From: Clostridiales bacterium
GTDB lineage: Bacteria; Bacillota_A; Clostridia; Oscillospirales; Oscillospiraceae
Length of the DNA stretch: 23,211 bases
Direction: 5' to 3'
Assembly: GCA_022777455.1 (NCBI GenBank)
Contig: JALFGI010000131.1
Coordinates: 1 to 23,211, forward strand
Part shown: piece after piece, positions 1 through 9,094 of the stretch
How positions within the stretch are numbered: position 1 is the first letter of the stretch
Layout: each line of letters starts with the position of its first letter
Made by a program: the position numbers and the translations under genes
The notes under the pieces: generated by a model
Database searches by the model: none
The model's input: only the letters and a program-made list of their open reading frames with translations
What the model was told of the DNA's origin: nothing

Positions 1-121
1 TCTCACGGCTGAACTCCTTTGTGTTAATTTTCTCAGGCTTAACCTTCTCAGAACAGCTGCACAGTGTCACCAGCATTGCGGCAGACAGCAGCAAAACAAA
101 AAGCCTTTGATGCAATTTCAT
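1..121 (-). CDS. Lipoprotein precursor, N-terminal part only
   Basis: The first 40 codons of a gene that runs off the left edge. The protein starts MKLHQRLFVLLLSAAMLVTL, a positively charged n-region and a hydrophobic core, followed by Cys-Ser-Cys-Ser. The LVTLC lipobox puts the likely lipidated cysteine at residue 21. After it comes a charged, Lys/Glu-rich linker typical of a tethered extracytoplasmic protein. The ATG at 119-121 has a purine-rich AAGGGGAAGG ribosome site just upstream. Many substrate-binding proteins and small surface lipoproteins start like this. The folded domain lies outside the window, so no function can be given. Confidence 0.82.
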   Translation of the reverse strand, partial: MKLHQRLFVLLLSAAMLVTLCSCSEKVKPEKINTKEFSRE

Positions 122-209
122 GTTCCTTCCCCTTTCAGTGCCGGATTGGCAGGATAAAACAGACAGCATTGGGAAAGAACAAACTCCCCCAAGGTATTGT
201 TATAACCGT

Positions 210-239
210 ATTATAGCACAACACACCCCCGATTTGCAA
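210..239 (-). promoter_or_regulatory. Sigma-A type promoter of the lipoprotein gene
   Basis: On the minus strand a TTGCAA -35 box (234-239) and a perfect TATAAT -10 box (210-215) are 18 nt apart. The -10 is preceded by TGC, an extended -10. The leader to the ATG would be about 80 nt. Confidence 0.65.
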
Positions 240-433
240 GTATTATTCACATATTTCATCGATCATTATCGACATTTTTCTACATTTTGCATAGTACCAT
301 GGTTTTTGAATACAGAATGAAATCACCTATTCTGATCGCCGCACAACATCAACACGGATTCTCTGATTTCTCTTTTTACTGCCATTTTTTTCCGAATATT
401 TCATAATATATACATGATTTGGCGGAATCGCTG

Positions 434-442
434 TGATATACT
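434..442 (+). promoter_or_regulatory. Extended -10 promoter of the bile salt hydrolase gene
   Basis: TGATATACT, i.e. a TGn element plus TATACT (5 of 6 consensus bases). No good -35 box lies 17 nt upstream, as is usual when an extended -10 is used. The leader to the start codon would be about 80 nt. Confidence 0.5.
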
Positions 443-527
443 TTCTTTGAAAAAACATAGTTTTGATGAAAACCAACACATAATTCTTTAATACAATCGG
501 ATACTATTTTTGAATGGAGGAATGGAT

Positions 528-1502
528 ATGTGTACAGCGGCAACTTATAAAACCAAGGATTTCTATTTTGGCAGAACACTGGATTACGAATTCTCCTACG
601 GAGAAGAAATTGTCGTCATGCCCCGGAATTTCCCGATTTCCTTCCGTCACATGGGAGAAATGAAGCACCATTATGCTCTGATCGGAATGGCGCATCTTGC
701 CGGGAATTTCCCGCTGTTCTATGATGCCATCAACGAAAAGGGGCTTGGCATGGCCGGTCTGAATTTCGTGAGTAATGCGGACTACAAGCCCTTTGCCCCC
801 GGCAAGGACAATGTGGCCCCCTTTGAGTTCATTGCCTGGATTCTCAGCCAGTGCACCAGTGTGAAGGAGGCCCGACTGCTGTTGGACAAGATCAATCTGG
901 TCAATACTCCTTTCAGCGACCAATTGCCCCTGGCTCAACTGCATTGGATCATTGCTGACCAGGAAGAGGCCATCACTGTGGAATCCGTAAAGGAAGGCCT
1001 GAAGGTCTACGACAACCCCGCCGGAGTGATGACCAACAATCCCTCCTTTGATCAACAAATGCACAATCTGAGTAATTTCATGAATCTTTCACCCAAATCT
1101 CCCAGTAATCATTTCTCTAGCAAGCTGAATCTTGCCACCTACAGCCGGGGCATGGGCGCACTGGGATTGCCTGGAGACCTCTCTTCTCAGTCTCGTTTTG
1201 TGCGGGTGGCCTTTGTAAAGCTGAACTCCATTTCCGGGGATTCCGAGTCCGAAAGCGTCAGCCAGTTCTTCCACATTCTGGGATCCGTTGACCAGCAGAG
1301 AGGCTGCTGCGATGTGGGGGAAGAAAAATACGAATACACCATCTATACTTCCTGCTGCAACGCCTCCAAGGGAATCTATTACTACACCACCTACGAAAAC
1401 CACCAGATCTCCGGCGTGAATATGCACCGTGAGAATCTGGACGGCGACAGTCTGTCCCGCTTCCCACTGATTCTGGGTGAACACATCAACCTGCAGAATT
1501 AA
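528..1502 (+). CDS. bsh: Bile salt hydrolase (choloylglycine hydrolase family)
   Basis: Ntn-hydrolase that cleaves the amide bond of glycine- or taurine-conjugated bile acids, normally in the cytoplasm. From the ATG at 528 the protein is 324 aa, the usual family length. That start leaves Cys2 as the nucleophile after Met removal, and GGAGG at 516-520 is well spaced; ATG 522 is too close and TTG 510 overlaps the ribosome site. Family active-site residues are all present: Cys2, Arg16, Asp19, Asn79 in GLNF, Asn170 in VMTNNP, and Arg223 in SRFVRVAF. Penicillin V acylases usually carry Tyr where this protein has Asn79, so bile salt hydrolase is the better call. It stands alone, with its own promoter and a terminator right after the stop. 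Substrate preference (glyco versus tauro) cannot be read from the sequence. Confidence 0.9.
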   Translation: MCTAATYKTKDFYFGRTLDYEFSYGEEIVVMPRNFPISFRHMGEMKHHYALIGMAHLAGNFPLFYDAINEKGLGMAGLNFVSNADYKPFAPGKDNVAPFEFIAWILSQCTSVKEARLLLDKINLVNTPFSDQLPLAQLHWIIADQEEAITVESVKEGLKVYDNPAGVMTNNPSFDQQMHNLSNFMNLSPKSPSNHFSSKLNLATYSRGMGALGLPGDLSSQSRFVRVAFVKLNSISGDSESESVSQFFHILGSVDQQRGCCDVGEEKYEYTIYTSCCNASKGIYYYTTYENHQISGVNMHRENLDGDSLSRFPLILGEHINLQN

Positions 1503-1510
1503 CCTTGCAA

Positions 1511-1549
1511 CAAATAACTGCCAGCCCATCCCGGACTGGCAGTTATTTG
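1511..1549. terminator. Bidirectional Rho-independent terminator
   Basis: Perfect 14-bp inverted repeat, CAAATAACTGCCAG at 1511-1524 and its complement at 1536-1549, with an 11-nt loop. T-rich sequence follows on the plus side. It lies between the convergent bile salt hydrolase and yajC genes and can serve both. Confidence 0.8.
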
Positions 1550-1554
1550 TATGT

Positions 1555-1932
1555 TTACTTGTTAACCTTCTTGGCAGCCTTTGCCTTGGCCTTGGCTTCC
1601 TGAGCCTTCTTAGCTTCCGCCTTCTTGGCTTCGGTGGCAGTCTCGTTGGTGGACATTGCCCATTTGGCGAGTTCAATGCGAACCTGATCCGCACCGGTCT
1701 CCAGGACCAGCTTGTCATCCTTCACGTTGACAACGGTGCCGCAGATACCGCCGATGGTGGTGATCTTATCGCCAACCTTCACTGCGGAACGCATTGCCTC
1801 TGCTTCCTTTTTACGCTTATTCTCAGGACGAATCAGCATAAAATAGAAAATCGCCATCATCATCACCAGCATAATCAGGGTGCTGGTCATACCGCCGGCG
1901 GCAGTGGTGGTTTCAGTCAGAAAAAGATTCAT
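1555..1932 (-). CDS. yajC: Preprotein translocase subunit YajC
   Basis: Small membrane protein that joins SecDF as an accessory of the SecYEG translocase. At 125 aa it is slightly long for the family. A single membrane segment (about residues 15-35, rich in Met/Leu/Phe) ends in FYFMLIRPENKRKKE, the typical YajC junction between helix and basic cytosolic stretch. The conserved domain follows with VGDKITTIGGICGTV (about residues 52-66). The last 30 residues are a low-complexity Ala/Lys/Glu tail, an extension common in Clostridia. The ATG has AAGGAG about 8 nt upstream. It lies 69 nt after tgt, the common tgt-yajC order, but also has its own strong promoter at 1966-1993. Confidence 0.93.
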   Translation of the reverse strand: MNLFLTETTTAAGGMTSTLIMLVMMMAIFYFMLIRPENKRKKEAEAMRSAVKVGDKITTIGGICGTVVNVKDDKLVLETGADQVRIELAKWAMSTNETATEAKKAEAKKAQEAKAKAKAAKKVNK

Positions 1933-1965
1933 GGGGAAAACTCCTTTGTGTTTAATATCTTTTTT

Positions 1966-1993
1966 ATTATAACATTACAGACAGAAATTGCAA
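1966..1993 (-). promoter_or_regulatory. Promoter of yajC
   Basis: TTGCAA (1988-1993), 16-nt spacer, perfect TATAAT (1966-1971) preceded by TGT, an extended -10. It sits in the gap between the tgt stop and yajC, so yajC can be made independently of queA-tgt. Confidence 0.7.
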
Positions 1994-2001
1994 GAGGAAC
2001 G

Positions 2002-3132
2002 TTAGATTCTTCGTGCCAATTTCTCAGAATACTCCTGGCGGAACTGCTGGAAGGTGCCATTGTCCAGGGCCTCCCGGATGCGTTCCATCAGTTTATTGTA
2101 AAAATACAGGTTGTGCATCACCGCCAGGCGCATGGCAAGCATCTCTTCCGCCACAAACAAATGGCGGATGTAGGCCTTGGAATAACGGCGGCAAACCGGG
2201 CAGTCGCACTGGGGATCTATGGGTGACTCGTCCAGCATATACTTGGCGTTTTTCAGATTGATGGCTCCCTCCCAGGTGAAGAGACGGGCGTGCCGGGCAT
2301 TCCGGGCTGGCATCACGCAGTCAAAGAAGTCCACCCCCCGGGCCACCGCCTCAATGATGTTGGTAGGCGTACCCACACCCATCAGATAGCGGGTTTTGTC
2401 TGCGGGCATGTAGGGCTCCACCGCCTCAATGATGTCATACATCTCCTCCGCCGTCTCCCCTACCGCCAGACCGCCGATGGCATAGCCGGGCAGATCCAGC
2501 TCCGCAATGCGCTGCATATGCTCGATGCGAAGGTCTGGGTAGGTTCCGCCCTGGTTAATCCCCCAAAGCATCTGCTGGGGGTTCACCGTATCCGGCAGTG
2601 CATTCAACCTGGCATTCTCCGCTTTACAGCGAACCAACCAGCGGTAGGTTCGGTCAATACTCTTTTTCACATACTCCCGGGGAGCGGGATTCTCAATACA
2701 TTCATCAAAGGCCATGCAGATATCAGAGCCCAAATTGGACTGAATCTGCATACTCTCCTCCGGGCCCATGAAAATTTTCCGACCGTCGATGTGGGAGGAA
2801 AAGTACACTCCCTCCTCCTTTATTTTCCGCAGGGAGGCAAGGCTAAACACCTGGAAACCACCGGAATCGGTGAGCATGGGACCGTCCCAGGTCATGAATT
2901 TGTGTAAGCCGCCCAGCTGCTTGACCACCTTGTCCGTGGGGCGCAGATGCAGATGGTAGGTATTGGATAGCTCCACCTGGCAGCCGATGGTCTTCAAATC
3001 CTCCGCACTCAAAGCGCCCTTGATGGCACCCTGAGTGCCCACATTCATAAAAACAGGGGTCTGGACAACGCCATGAGCGCAGGTGAATTCCCCACGACGG
3101 GCCTTGCCTTCGGTTTTTTTCAGTTCAAACAT
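2002..3132 (-). CDS. tgt: tRNA-guanine transglycosylase (queuosine pathway)
   Basis: Exchanges guanine-34 in GUN-anticodon tRNAs for preQ1, the step before QueA. The 376-aa length matches bacterial Tgt. Visible signatures: catalytic Asp89 in TDSGGFQVFS, the GGLAVGE substrate loop (219-225), the nucleophile region FDCVMPARNARH with Asp270, and the zinc site Cys308, Cys310, Cys313 (CDCPVC) with His339. These features mark the bacterial enzyme acting on preQ1 rather than an archaeal type. The start ATG overlaps by 8 nt the end of a 28-codon ORF that follows queA, which suggests coupled translation. No preQ1 synthesis genes are in the window, so preQ1 may be made elsewhere or salvaged. Confidence 0.96.
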   Translation of the reverse strand: MFELKKTEGKARRGEFTCAHGVVQTPVFMNVGTQGAIKGALSAEDLKTIGCQVELSNTYHLHLRPTDKVVKQLGGLHKFMTWDGPMLTDSGGFQVFSLASLRKIKEEGVYFSSHIDGRKIFMGPEESMQIQSNLGSDICMAFDECIENPAPREYVKKSIDRTYRWLVRCKAENARLNALPDTVNPQQMLWGINQGGTYPDLRIEHMQRIAELDLPGYAIGGLAVGETAEEMYDIIEAVEPYMPADKTRYLMGVGTPTNIIEAVARGVDFFDCVMPARNARHARLFTWEGAINLKNAKYMLDESPIDPQCDCPVCRRYSKAYIRHLFVAEEMLAMRLAVMHNLYFYNKLMERIREALDNGTFQQFRQEYSEKLARRI

Positions 3133-3211
3133 GGTTCTTCTCCGTATGCTTCAAATCATTTTTCTTGATTCGATTCTCAAAATAAGGATCGAAGGTATCA
3201 AACAAACTCAT
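3125..3211 (-). CDS. Small 28-residue ORF between queA and tgt
   Basis: ATG at 3209-3211, stop TGA at 3125-3127, coding MSLFDTFDPYFENRIKK followed by a short basic, polar tail. It starts 15 nt after the queA stop behind an excellent GGGGGAGGA ribosome site (3214-3222), stronger than the site in front of tgt. It ends inside the first codons of tgt (overlap 3125-3132), so ribosomes leaving it could restart on tgt. It has no membrane segment or known motif. It could be a translational-coupling leader or a functional microprotein. I do not recognise a family, and chance cannot be excluded for an ORF this short. Confidence 0.5.
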   Translation of the reverse strand: MSLFDTFDPYFENRIKKNDLKHTEKNHV

Positions 3212-3226
3212 ATGTCCTCCCCCGCT

Positions 3227-4249
3227 TCAAGCAATGAACATCGCATCTCCAAAGGAGAAGAACCGATATCGCTCCTCCACAGCCTTTTGGTAGGCATTCA
3301 GCACCGCTTCCCTTCCTGCGAAGGCGGAAACCAGCATCACCAGGGTGCTTTCCGGCAGGTGGAAATTGGTGATAAGCCCATCCATGGCTTTGAATTCATA
3401 GCCGGGGTAGATAAAGATATCCGTCCATCTGGATTTCGCTGAAAAGGTGCCATCCTCATTCACCAGGGATTCCAGGGTACGGCAGGAAGTGGTACCCACG
3501 CAGATGATCCTGCCCCGGTTGGTTTTGGTCTCATTCAATATATGTGCCGTTTTCTCATTCATCATACAGAGCTCGCTGTGCATATGATGTTCCAGAACTT
3601 CCTCTGCCTTCACCGGGCGAAAGGTACCAAGGCCAACGTGGAGGGTGACAAAAGCGGTTTTCACGCCCTTGGCCCGAATCTTGTCCAGCAATTCCTTGGT
3701 GAAATGGAGTCCGGCGGTGGGGGCAGCAGCGGAACCAACCTCCCGGGAATAAACCGTCTGGTAGCGCTCCTGGTCGGCCAGCTCCGCCTTGATATAGGGG
3801 GGAAGGGGCATTTTCCCCAGGCGTTCCAATACCTCCAGGAAGATTCCCTCATAGTGGAACTCCAAAATTCGGTTGCCGTCCTCCTGAACCTGACGTACCG
3901 TGGCTGTCAGTTCCCCATCTCCGAACGTAACCTGATCCCCTTCCCGCATTTTCCGGCCGGGCTTACAAAGGCACTCCCATTTCTTATCTCCCAGATCCCG
4001 CAGGAGGAGCACCTCCACCGCACCGCCGGTGGGACGATGCCCCAGAAGCCTCGCGGGAAGCACCCGGGAATCGTTTAATACCAGGCAGTCACCGGGTTTC
4101 AGGTAATCGACAATATCATAAAAATGTTTGTGGGTAATTTCGCCGGTTTCCCGGTTCAGCACCATCAGCCGGGAGGCATCCCGCCGCTGCAGAGGGGTCT
4201 GGGCAATCAGCTCTTCCGGCAGCTCATAATAAAAATCATGGGTTTTCAC
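3227..4249 (-). CDS. queA: S-adenosylmethionine:tRNA ribosyltransferase-isomerase
   Basis: Transfers and isomerises the ribosyl group of SAM onto preQ1-34 in tRNA to give epoxyqueuosine. The 340-aa length is typical. The N-terminus [15 protein letters not shown], the [16 protein letters not shown] segment, [10 protein letters not shown] and the C-terminal [20 protein letters not shown] are hallmark QueA blocks. The start is GTG at 4247-4249: GGAGG at 4258-4262 has good spacing, and the nearby ATG at 4254-4256 is out of frame. It is the first gene of the queA/small ORF/tgt unit and has a clear promoter at 4279-4307. Confidence 0.96.
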   Translation of the reverse strand: MKTHDFYYELPEELIAQTPLQRRDASRLMVLNRETGEITHKHFYDIVDYLKPGDCLVLNDSRVLPARLLGHRPTGGAVEVLLLRDLGDKKWECLCKPGRKMREGDQVTFGDGELTATVRQVQEDGNRILEFHYEGIFLEVLERLGKMPLPPYIKAELADQERYQTVYSREVGSAAAPTAGLHFTKELLDKIRAKGVKTAFVTLHVGLGTFRPVKAEEVLEHHMHSELCMMNEKTAHILNETKTNRGRIICVGTTSCRTLESLVNEDGTFSAKSRWTDIFIYPGYEFKAMDGLITNFHLPESTLVMLVSAFAGREAVLNAYQKAVEERYRFFSFGDAMFIA

Positions 4250-4278
4250 GTTTCATTCCTCCGATTTCAAACGAAACC

Positions 4279-4307
4279 AGTATAGTCGATTTCGGCGTAT
4301 TTTGCAA
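4279..4307 (-). promoter_or_regulatory. Promoter of the queA-tgt unit
   Basis: TTGCAA (4302-4307), exactly 17 nt, then TATACT (4279-4284) on the minus strand. The leader to queA is short, about 23 nt, leaving no room for a preQ1 riboswitch. Confidence 0.7.
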
Positions 4308-4356
4308 CAGACAAATTGAAAATTGCCTGCATAGACTGGGACGGAGGTGCTTCTTT

Positions 4357-5232
4357 ATGAAATGTCCACTCTTTACAGGAGCATGTACCGCTCTTGTGAC
4401 ACCGTTTTTGAACGGTGAAGTAAACTTTCCAATGCTGGAACGGCTGATCTACAGACAAATTGAAGCCGGAATACACGCAATTGTAATCTGCGGCACCACC
4501 GGTGAAGCAGCAACTCTGACAGACAGCGAAAAACTTGCCCTGATCACCCGTGCCAAGGAGTATGCGCAAAAGGATTGCTTGATCATCGCCGGAACCGGCA
4601 CCAACGCCACGGAACACACGGTTCAGCTTAGCAAAGCCGCAGAAGACGCAGGGGCCGATGCCCTTTTGATCGTTTCTCCATACTACAACAAAGCTACCCC
4701 CGATGGACTGATTCAGCACTTCAGCGTTGCAGCCTTTTCCGTACATCTTCCGGTGATTCTCTACAACGTTCCCTCCCGAACAGGCGTGGACATTCCGGTT
4801 TCCGTATACAACCAGCTGTCCTCTATTTCAAACATTGTAGGTGTCAAGGAAGCAAGTACCGATTTATCCAAAATCCTGGCCATCCGAGCCGAATGCCCGG
4901 AGGATTTTTACATTTGGAGTGGAAATGATGATCTCACCGTCCCGATTCTGTCCCTGGGCGGAAAAGGTGTGATTTCGGTACTGTCCAATCTCTATCCGGA
5001 GCTGACCCAGGCCATGGCTTTGGCTGCCCTGGACGGGGATTTCGACACTGCAGCCGCGCTGCAAATCGAATTTCAGCCTTTGATCCGGGCGTTGTTCAGT
5101 CAGGTTAATCCCATCCCTGTCAAAGCGGCAATGAAGATGATTGGCTTCGACTGCGGGCCCTGCCGTCTGCCTCTGACCCCCATGTCCCCGGGAAACTACG
5201 AGAAGCTCAAGAAGCTGTTGTCCGCCGGATAA
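4357..5232 (+). CDS. dapA: 4-hydroxy-tetrahydrodipicolinate synthase
   Basis: Condenses pyruvate with aspartate semialdehyde at the entry to lysine and diaminopimelate synthesis. This is a TIM-barrel aldolase of 291 aa, the normal length. The Schiff-base lysine is Lys164 in VGVKEAS. Other active-site residues are Thr47/Thr48 in GTTGE, Tyr136 in YNVPSRTG, Arg141, and Tyr109/Tyr110 in SPYYNK. GGAGG at 4343-4347 is 9 nt before the ATG. It is divergent from queA, and I could not find a convincing promoter of its own in the 107-nt gap. No other lysine gene is nearby; the next gene downstream has a separate promoter. The related NAL/KDPG-type lyases are less likely given these motifs. Confidence 0.94.
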   Translation: MKCPLFTGACTALVTPFLNGEVNFPMLERLIYRQIEAGIHAIVICGTTGEAATLTDSEKLALITRAKEYAQKDCLIIAGTGTNATEHTVQLSKAAEDAGADALLIVSPYYNKATPDGLIQHFSVAAFSVHLPVILYNVPSRTGVDIPVSVYNQLSSISNIVGVKEASTDLSKILAIRAECPEDFYIWSGNDDLTVPILSLGGKGVISVLSNLYPELTQAMALAALDGDFDTAAALQIEFQPLIRALFSQVNPIPVKAAMKMIGFDCGPCRLPLTPMSPGNYEKLKKLLSAG

Positions 5233-5246
5233 AACTGTGCTATACT
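5218..5246 (+). promoter_or_regulatory. Promoter of the Gfo/Idh/MocA oxidoreductase
   Basis: TTGTCC (5218-5223), 17-nt spacer, TATACT (5241-5246) preceded by TGC (extended -10). The -35 box lies in the last codons of dapA. Confidence 0.6.
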
Positions 5247-5278
5247 GAAAGGAAGCAGAGAAAGAGGAGGAAATACCT

Positions 5279-6526
<1,248 letters not shown>

Positions 6527-6579
6527 ATGCCGCCTGAATGGATGTGCCGAATCAAACAGCATCTGCCGTACATCAGAAA

Positions 6580-6612
6580 TTGTGCCGCCCGAAAAAATGC
6601 CGGGCGGCACAA
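6580..6612. terminator. GC-rich hairpin between convergent genes
   Basis: Perfect 12-bp inverted repeat TTGTGCCGCCCG / CGGGCGGCACAA with a 9-nt loop, between the 3' ends of the oxidoreductase and tyrS. It is strong as a structure, but only a short T-rich run follows on the minus strand and none on the plus strand, so termination efficiency is uncertain. Confidence 0.6.
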
Positions 6613-6638
6613 ATCATGAGGTGATCTTAAAATCTTCT

Positions 6639-7859
6639 TTACCCCAAAATTGCCTTGTGGAATACCTTCTTACCTTTACGGATTTTCACACCCTCCTTCA
6701 GCATAGCCTCGGTGACCATGAAGGTGGGAGCGGGTACTTTCTCATCATTCACCAGGACGCCTCCCTGGGTAACCAGGGTACGAGCCTCCTTATTGGAGGA
6801 GACCAGCTTACAGGCAACCATCAGGCTGAGAATGCCGATCTGACCGTCGGTGAGCTGATCAGGGCTAATTTCGGTGGTGGGCATATCTCCATCACCGCCG
6901 CCCACGAAAAGGGCCTTGGCAGCAGTCTGCGCCTTGTCTGCCTCCTCTTCTCCATGGACCATCTTGGTCAGCTCATAGGCCAGAATCTCCTTGGCCTGAT
7001 TGATCTTTGCATCCTTCCAGGTATCCATTTCATTGATCTGCTCCAGGGGCAGGAAGGTAAGCATACGGACACACTTCATCACATCGGCATCGTCCACGTT
7101 CCGCCAGTACTGGTAGAACTCGAAGGGGCTTGTCTTATTGGGGTCCAGCCATACGGCGTTTCCGGCAGTCTTGCCCATCTTCTTACCCTGAGAATCGGTG
7201 AGCAGGGTGATGGTCATGCAGTGTGCGTCCTTGCCCAGCTTTTTACGAATCAGTTCGGTGCCACCCAGCATATTGCTCCACTGGTCATTGCCTCCGAACT
7301 GCATGTTGCAGTTGTAATGCTGGAACAGGTGGTAGAAGTCGTAGGACTGCATGATCATGTAGTTGAATTCCAGGAAACTCAGGCCCTTTTCCATCCGCTG
7401 TTTGTAGCACTCGGCCCGGAGCATATTATTCACGGAGAAGCATGCACCCACTTCCCGAAGAAGGTCCACATAGTTCAGGTCCAGCAGCCAGTCTGCATTG
7501 TTGACCATCTGGGCCTTCCCCTCACCGAACTCAATGAAACGCTCCATCTGCTTTTTGAAGCAGGCGGCGTTGTGGTCGATATCCTCTTTGGTCAGCATCT
7601 TGCGCATATCGGTACGGCCGGAGGGATCGCCGATCATGGTGGTGCCGCCGCCAATCAAAGCGATGGGCTTATTGCCGGCCATCTGCAAACGCTTCATCAG
7701 GGTCAGGGCCATGAAATGGCCGGCGGTGAGGCTGTCGGCAGTGCAGTCAAAGCCGATGTAGAAGGTGGCTTTGCCGTTGTCAATCATTTCGCGAATTTCT
7801 TCTTCGTTGGTCACCTGAGCGATCAGGCCACGGGCAACCAGTTCATCATACATTTTCAT
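6639..7859 (-). CDS. tyrS: Tyrosyl-tRNA synthetase
   Basis: Charges tRNA-Tyr in the cytoplasm. A class I synthetase of 406 aa, the usual bacterial length. The HIGH-type element is TADSLTAGH (40-48) and the KMSKS-type loop is KMGKT (227-231). The tyrosine pocket is marked by YIGFDCTADS (34-43), QSYDFYHL (171-178) and GGNDQWSN (189-196). A C-terminal S4 RNA-binding domain covers about 340-406. It is the second gene of an operon behind an M28 peptidase (15-nt gap), with the whole unit under a T-box leader whose specifier reads UAC (Tyr). The gene and its riboswitch therefore agree. Confidence 0.97.
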   Translation of the reverse strand: MKMYDELVARGLIAQVTNEEEIREMIDNGKATFYIGFDCTADSLTAGHFMALTLMKRLQMAGNKPIALIGGGTTMIGDPSGRTDMRKMLTKEDIDHNAACFKKQMERFIEFGEGKAQMVNNADWLLDLNYVDLLREVGACFSVNNMLRAECYKQRMEKGLSFLEFNYMIMQSYDFYHLFQHYNCNMQFGGNDQWSNMLGGTELIRKKLGKDAHCMTITLLTDSQGKKMGKTAGNAVWLDPNKTSPFEFYQYWRNVDDADVMKCVRMLTFLPLEQINEMDTWKDAKINQAKEILAYELTKMVHGEEEADKAQTAAKALFVGGGDGDMPTTEISPDQLTDGQIGILSLMVACKLVSSNKEARTLVTQGGVLVNDEKVPAPTFMVTEAMLKEGVKIRKGKKVFHKAILG

Positions 7860-7874
7860 ATTGATTTTCCTTTC

Positions 7875-8810
7875 TTATTGCGCTGCGCTTCCGCTGATCA
7901 GGGTAATGATCGCGGCACGCAGAATATTCACATTGGTTTCATCCAGAACGGTATCCTTTGGGGTATGAATTCTGGACAGATACAATCCGGCTCTTCCCCG
8001 GTTCAGAGCGCAAATACCAACGCCGTAGGGAAAATGTCCCTGGTCGGAGGGATAGATGGAAAAGCCTTTGGAACAGACGGAAATTGACTTTTTTCCAAAT
8101 TCACCGGTGATTTTCTCCAGAGGAGCCAATCTTCTCTTGTCCTTTTTCAGCCTGGCAGCAGGAAAAAACAGGATTTCGTTTCCATCACCCACGCAGTCCA
8201 GGTTCAAAACCATCTGAGAATCCGATGCCTTTTTGTGTGCCTTCCGATGAGAAGCAGAACCGATCAGTCCCGCCTCTTCCAGATCAAAGAGAACGAAACA
8301 CACGTTTTTCCGATCCTTCTCCGGAAGGGATTTTGCAATTTCCAGCAATGTTACCACGCCAGAGGTGTTGTCGTTGGCATTGGAGGGATTCGCCGGACCA
8401 ATCATCATCAGTGCAATGCCACTCCAAAGCAGTACCATCCAGAGGATATAACCTGCAAAGAAGGAATCAGCCAAGTATCCAACCAGCCACCCTGCGGCAA
8501 GAGTCGGAACAATGAGCAGCAGGCAAATAAATATCTGGTAAAGAAGAAATGTCAGCAGATTACACGGGGTAATCAGATTGGGCACATACATTCTGGCACA
8601 GGTATCATAATGGGCTGTTACCAAATATTTTGCCCGCTCTGGATCGCCGGCAACTACATTCTTGCTGTGAAAGCTTCCAGATTCAATTGAAACGGCGTAA
8701 CCAAGCTCTTCCAGATACGCTTGTACCCAAGCACGGAATGATTGCTTCTGTTTCCCTGATTTTCTCACAGGGAACAATTTCAAAACATCCATTGGATTGT
8801 TATTACTCAT
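7875..8810 (-). CDS. M28 family zinc aminopeptidase with internal membrane hairpin
   Basis: Predicted zinc metallopeptidase of 311 aa. Likely co-catalytic zinc ligands, in the family order, are His67 (AHYDT), Asp147 (NANDNTSG), Glu179 next to the catalytic Glu178 (FDLEEAG), Asp205 (LDCVGDG) and His282 (RIHTPKDT). All are present, so the enzyme should be active. Between the first and second ligands there are two hydrophobic helices (about residues 84-108 and 114-138). This would anchor the enzyme in the membrane from inside the catalytic fold. No signal peptide is seen, so the active site probably faces the cytoplasm (inference). GGAGGAAG lies just before the ATG. It is the first gene after the tyrosine T-box and is co-transcribed with tyrS, which suggests peptide turnover linked to tyrosine supply. 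Substrate is unknown. Confidence 0.85.
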   Translation of the reverse strand: MSNNNPMDVLKLFPVRKSGKQKQSFRAWVQAYLEELGYAVSIESGSFHSKNVVAGDPERAKYLVTAHYDTCARMYVPNLITPCNLLTFLLYQIFICLLLIVPTLAAGWLVGYLADSFFAGYILWMVLLWSGIALMMIGPANPSNANDNTSGVVTLLEIAKSLPEKDRKNVCFVLFDLEEAGLIGSASHRKAHKKASDSQMVLNLDCVGDGNEILFFPAARLKKDKRRLAPLEKITGEFGKKSISVCSKGFSIYPSDQGHFPYGVGICALNRGRAGLYLSRIHTPKDTVLDETNVNILRAAIITLISGSAAQ

Positions 8811-8830
8811 GACTTCCTCCCAATGAATAA

Positions 8831-8858
8831 CGCCCTCTGTCCTTTCGGACAGAGGGCG
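8831..8858 (-). terminator. Regulated terminator of the T-box leader
   Basis: Perfect 12-bp stem CGCCCTCTGTCC / GGACAGAGGGCG closed by a GAAA tetraloop, followed by a short TTATT run just before the M28 ribosome site. The 5' half is shared with the T-box antiterminator. Confidence 0.9.
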
Positions 8859-9088
8859 CAGTAATGCACGGTACCACCTCTGGTTTGACCAAACCTCACA
8901 GTTTGGTCCTCAGGTCGTCCAATAACGACGCTCGCTGTATCGGGCGAACCCGTTCTGCCCTACTTTACAGTTCAGGCAGACCACTCCGGGAGGTATTTCA
9001 GTGCGGTTTCCTGCTGCCTTGCACCAACCGCCAGCTCTCTGAAGGAAAGGGAAGCACCTACTTCATCCCATCAAGGTGTTGTAATATT
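8831..9088 (-). promoter_or_regulatory. T-box riboswitch, tyrosine specifier
   Basis: Leader RNA that binds uncharged tRNA-Tyr and prevents termination. Read on the minus strand: a Stem I start with GATGGGATGAAGTAGG, a distal loop block CAGAGAGCTGGCGGTTGG (9024-9041), a specifier loop TGAAATACCT with UAC at 8993-8995 (a Tyr codon), and the T-box AGAGGTGGTACCGTGC (8866-8881). The antiterminator can pair CAGAGG at 8877-8882 with CCTCTG at 8850-8855, the same bases used by the terminator at 8831-8858. This is the mutually exclusive switch expected. It controls the M28 peptidase and tyrS. Confidence 0.95.
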
Positions 9089-9094
9089 GGGCAT

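Larger units (their letters stand above)
122..527. other. Divergent intergenic region
   Basis: About 400 AT-rich bases between the divergent lipoprotein and bile salt hydrolase genes. It holds one promoter for each side (minus 210-239, plus 434-442). Nothing else with coding or RNA-like structure is visible between them. Confidence 0.6.

Noticed and set aside
510..527. Earlier TTG (510) or ATG (522) starts for the bile salt hydrolase
   Set aside because: They overlap or touch the ribosome site and would hide the nucleophilic cysteine that must follow the initiator Met.
4250..4278. preQ1 riboswitch in the queA leader
   Set aside because: The predicted leader is only about 23 nt, too short, and no preQ1-type pseudoknot elements are visible.
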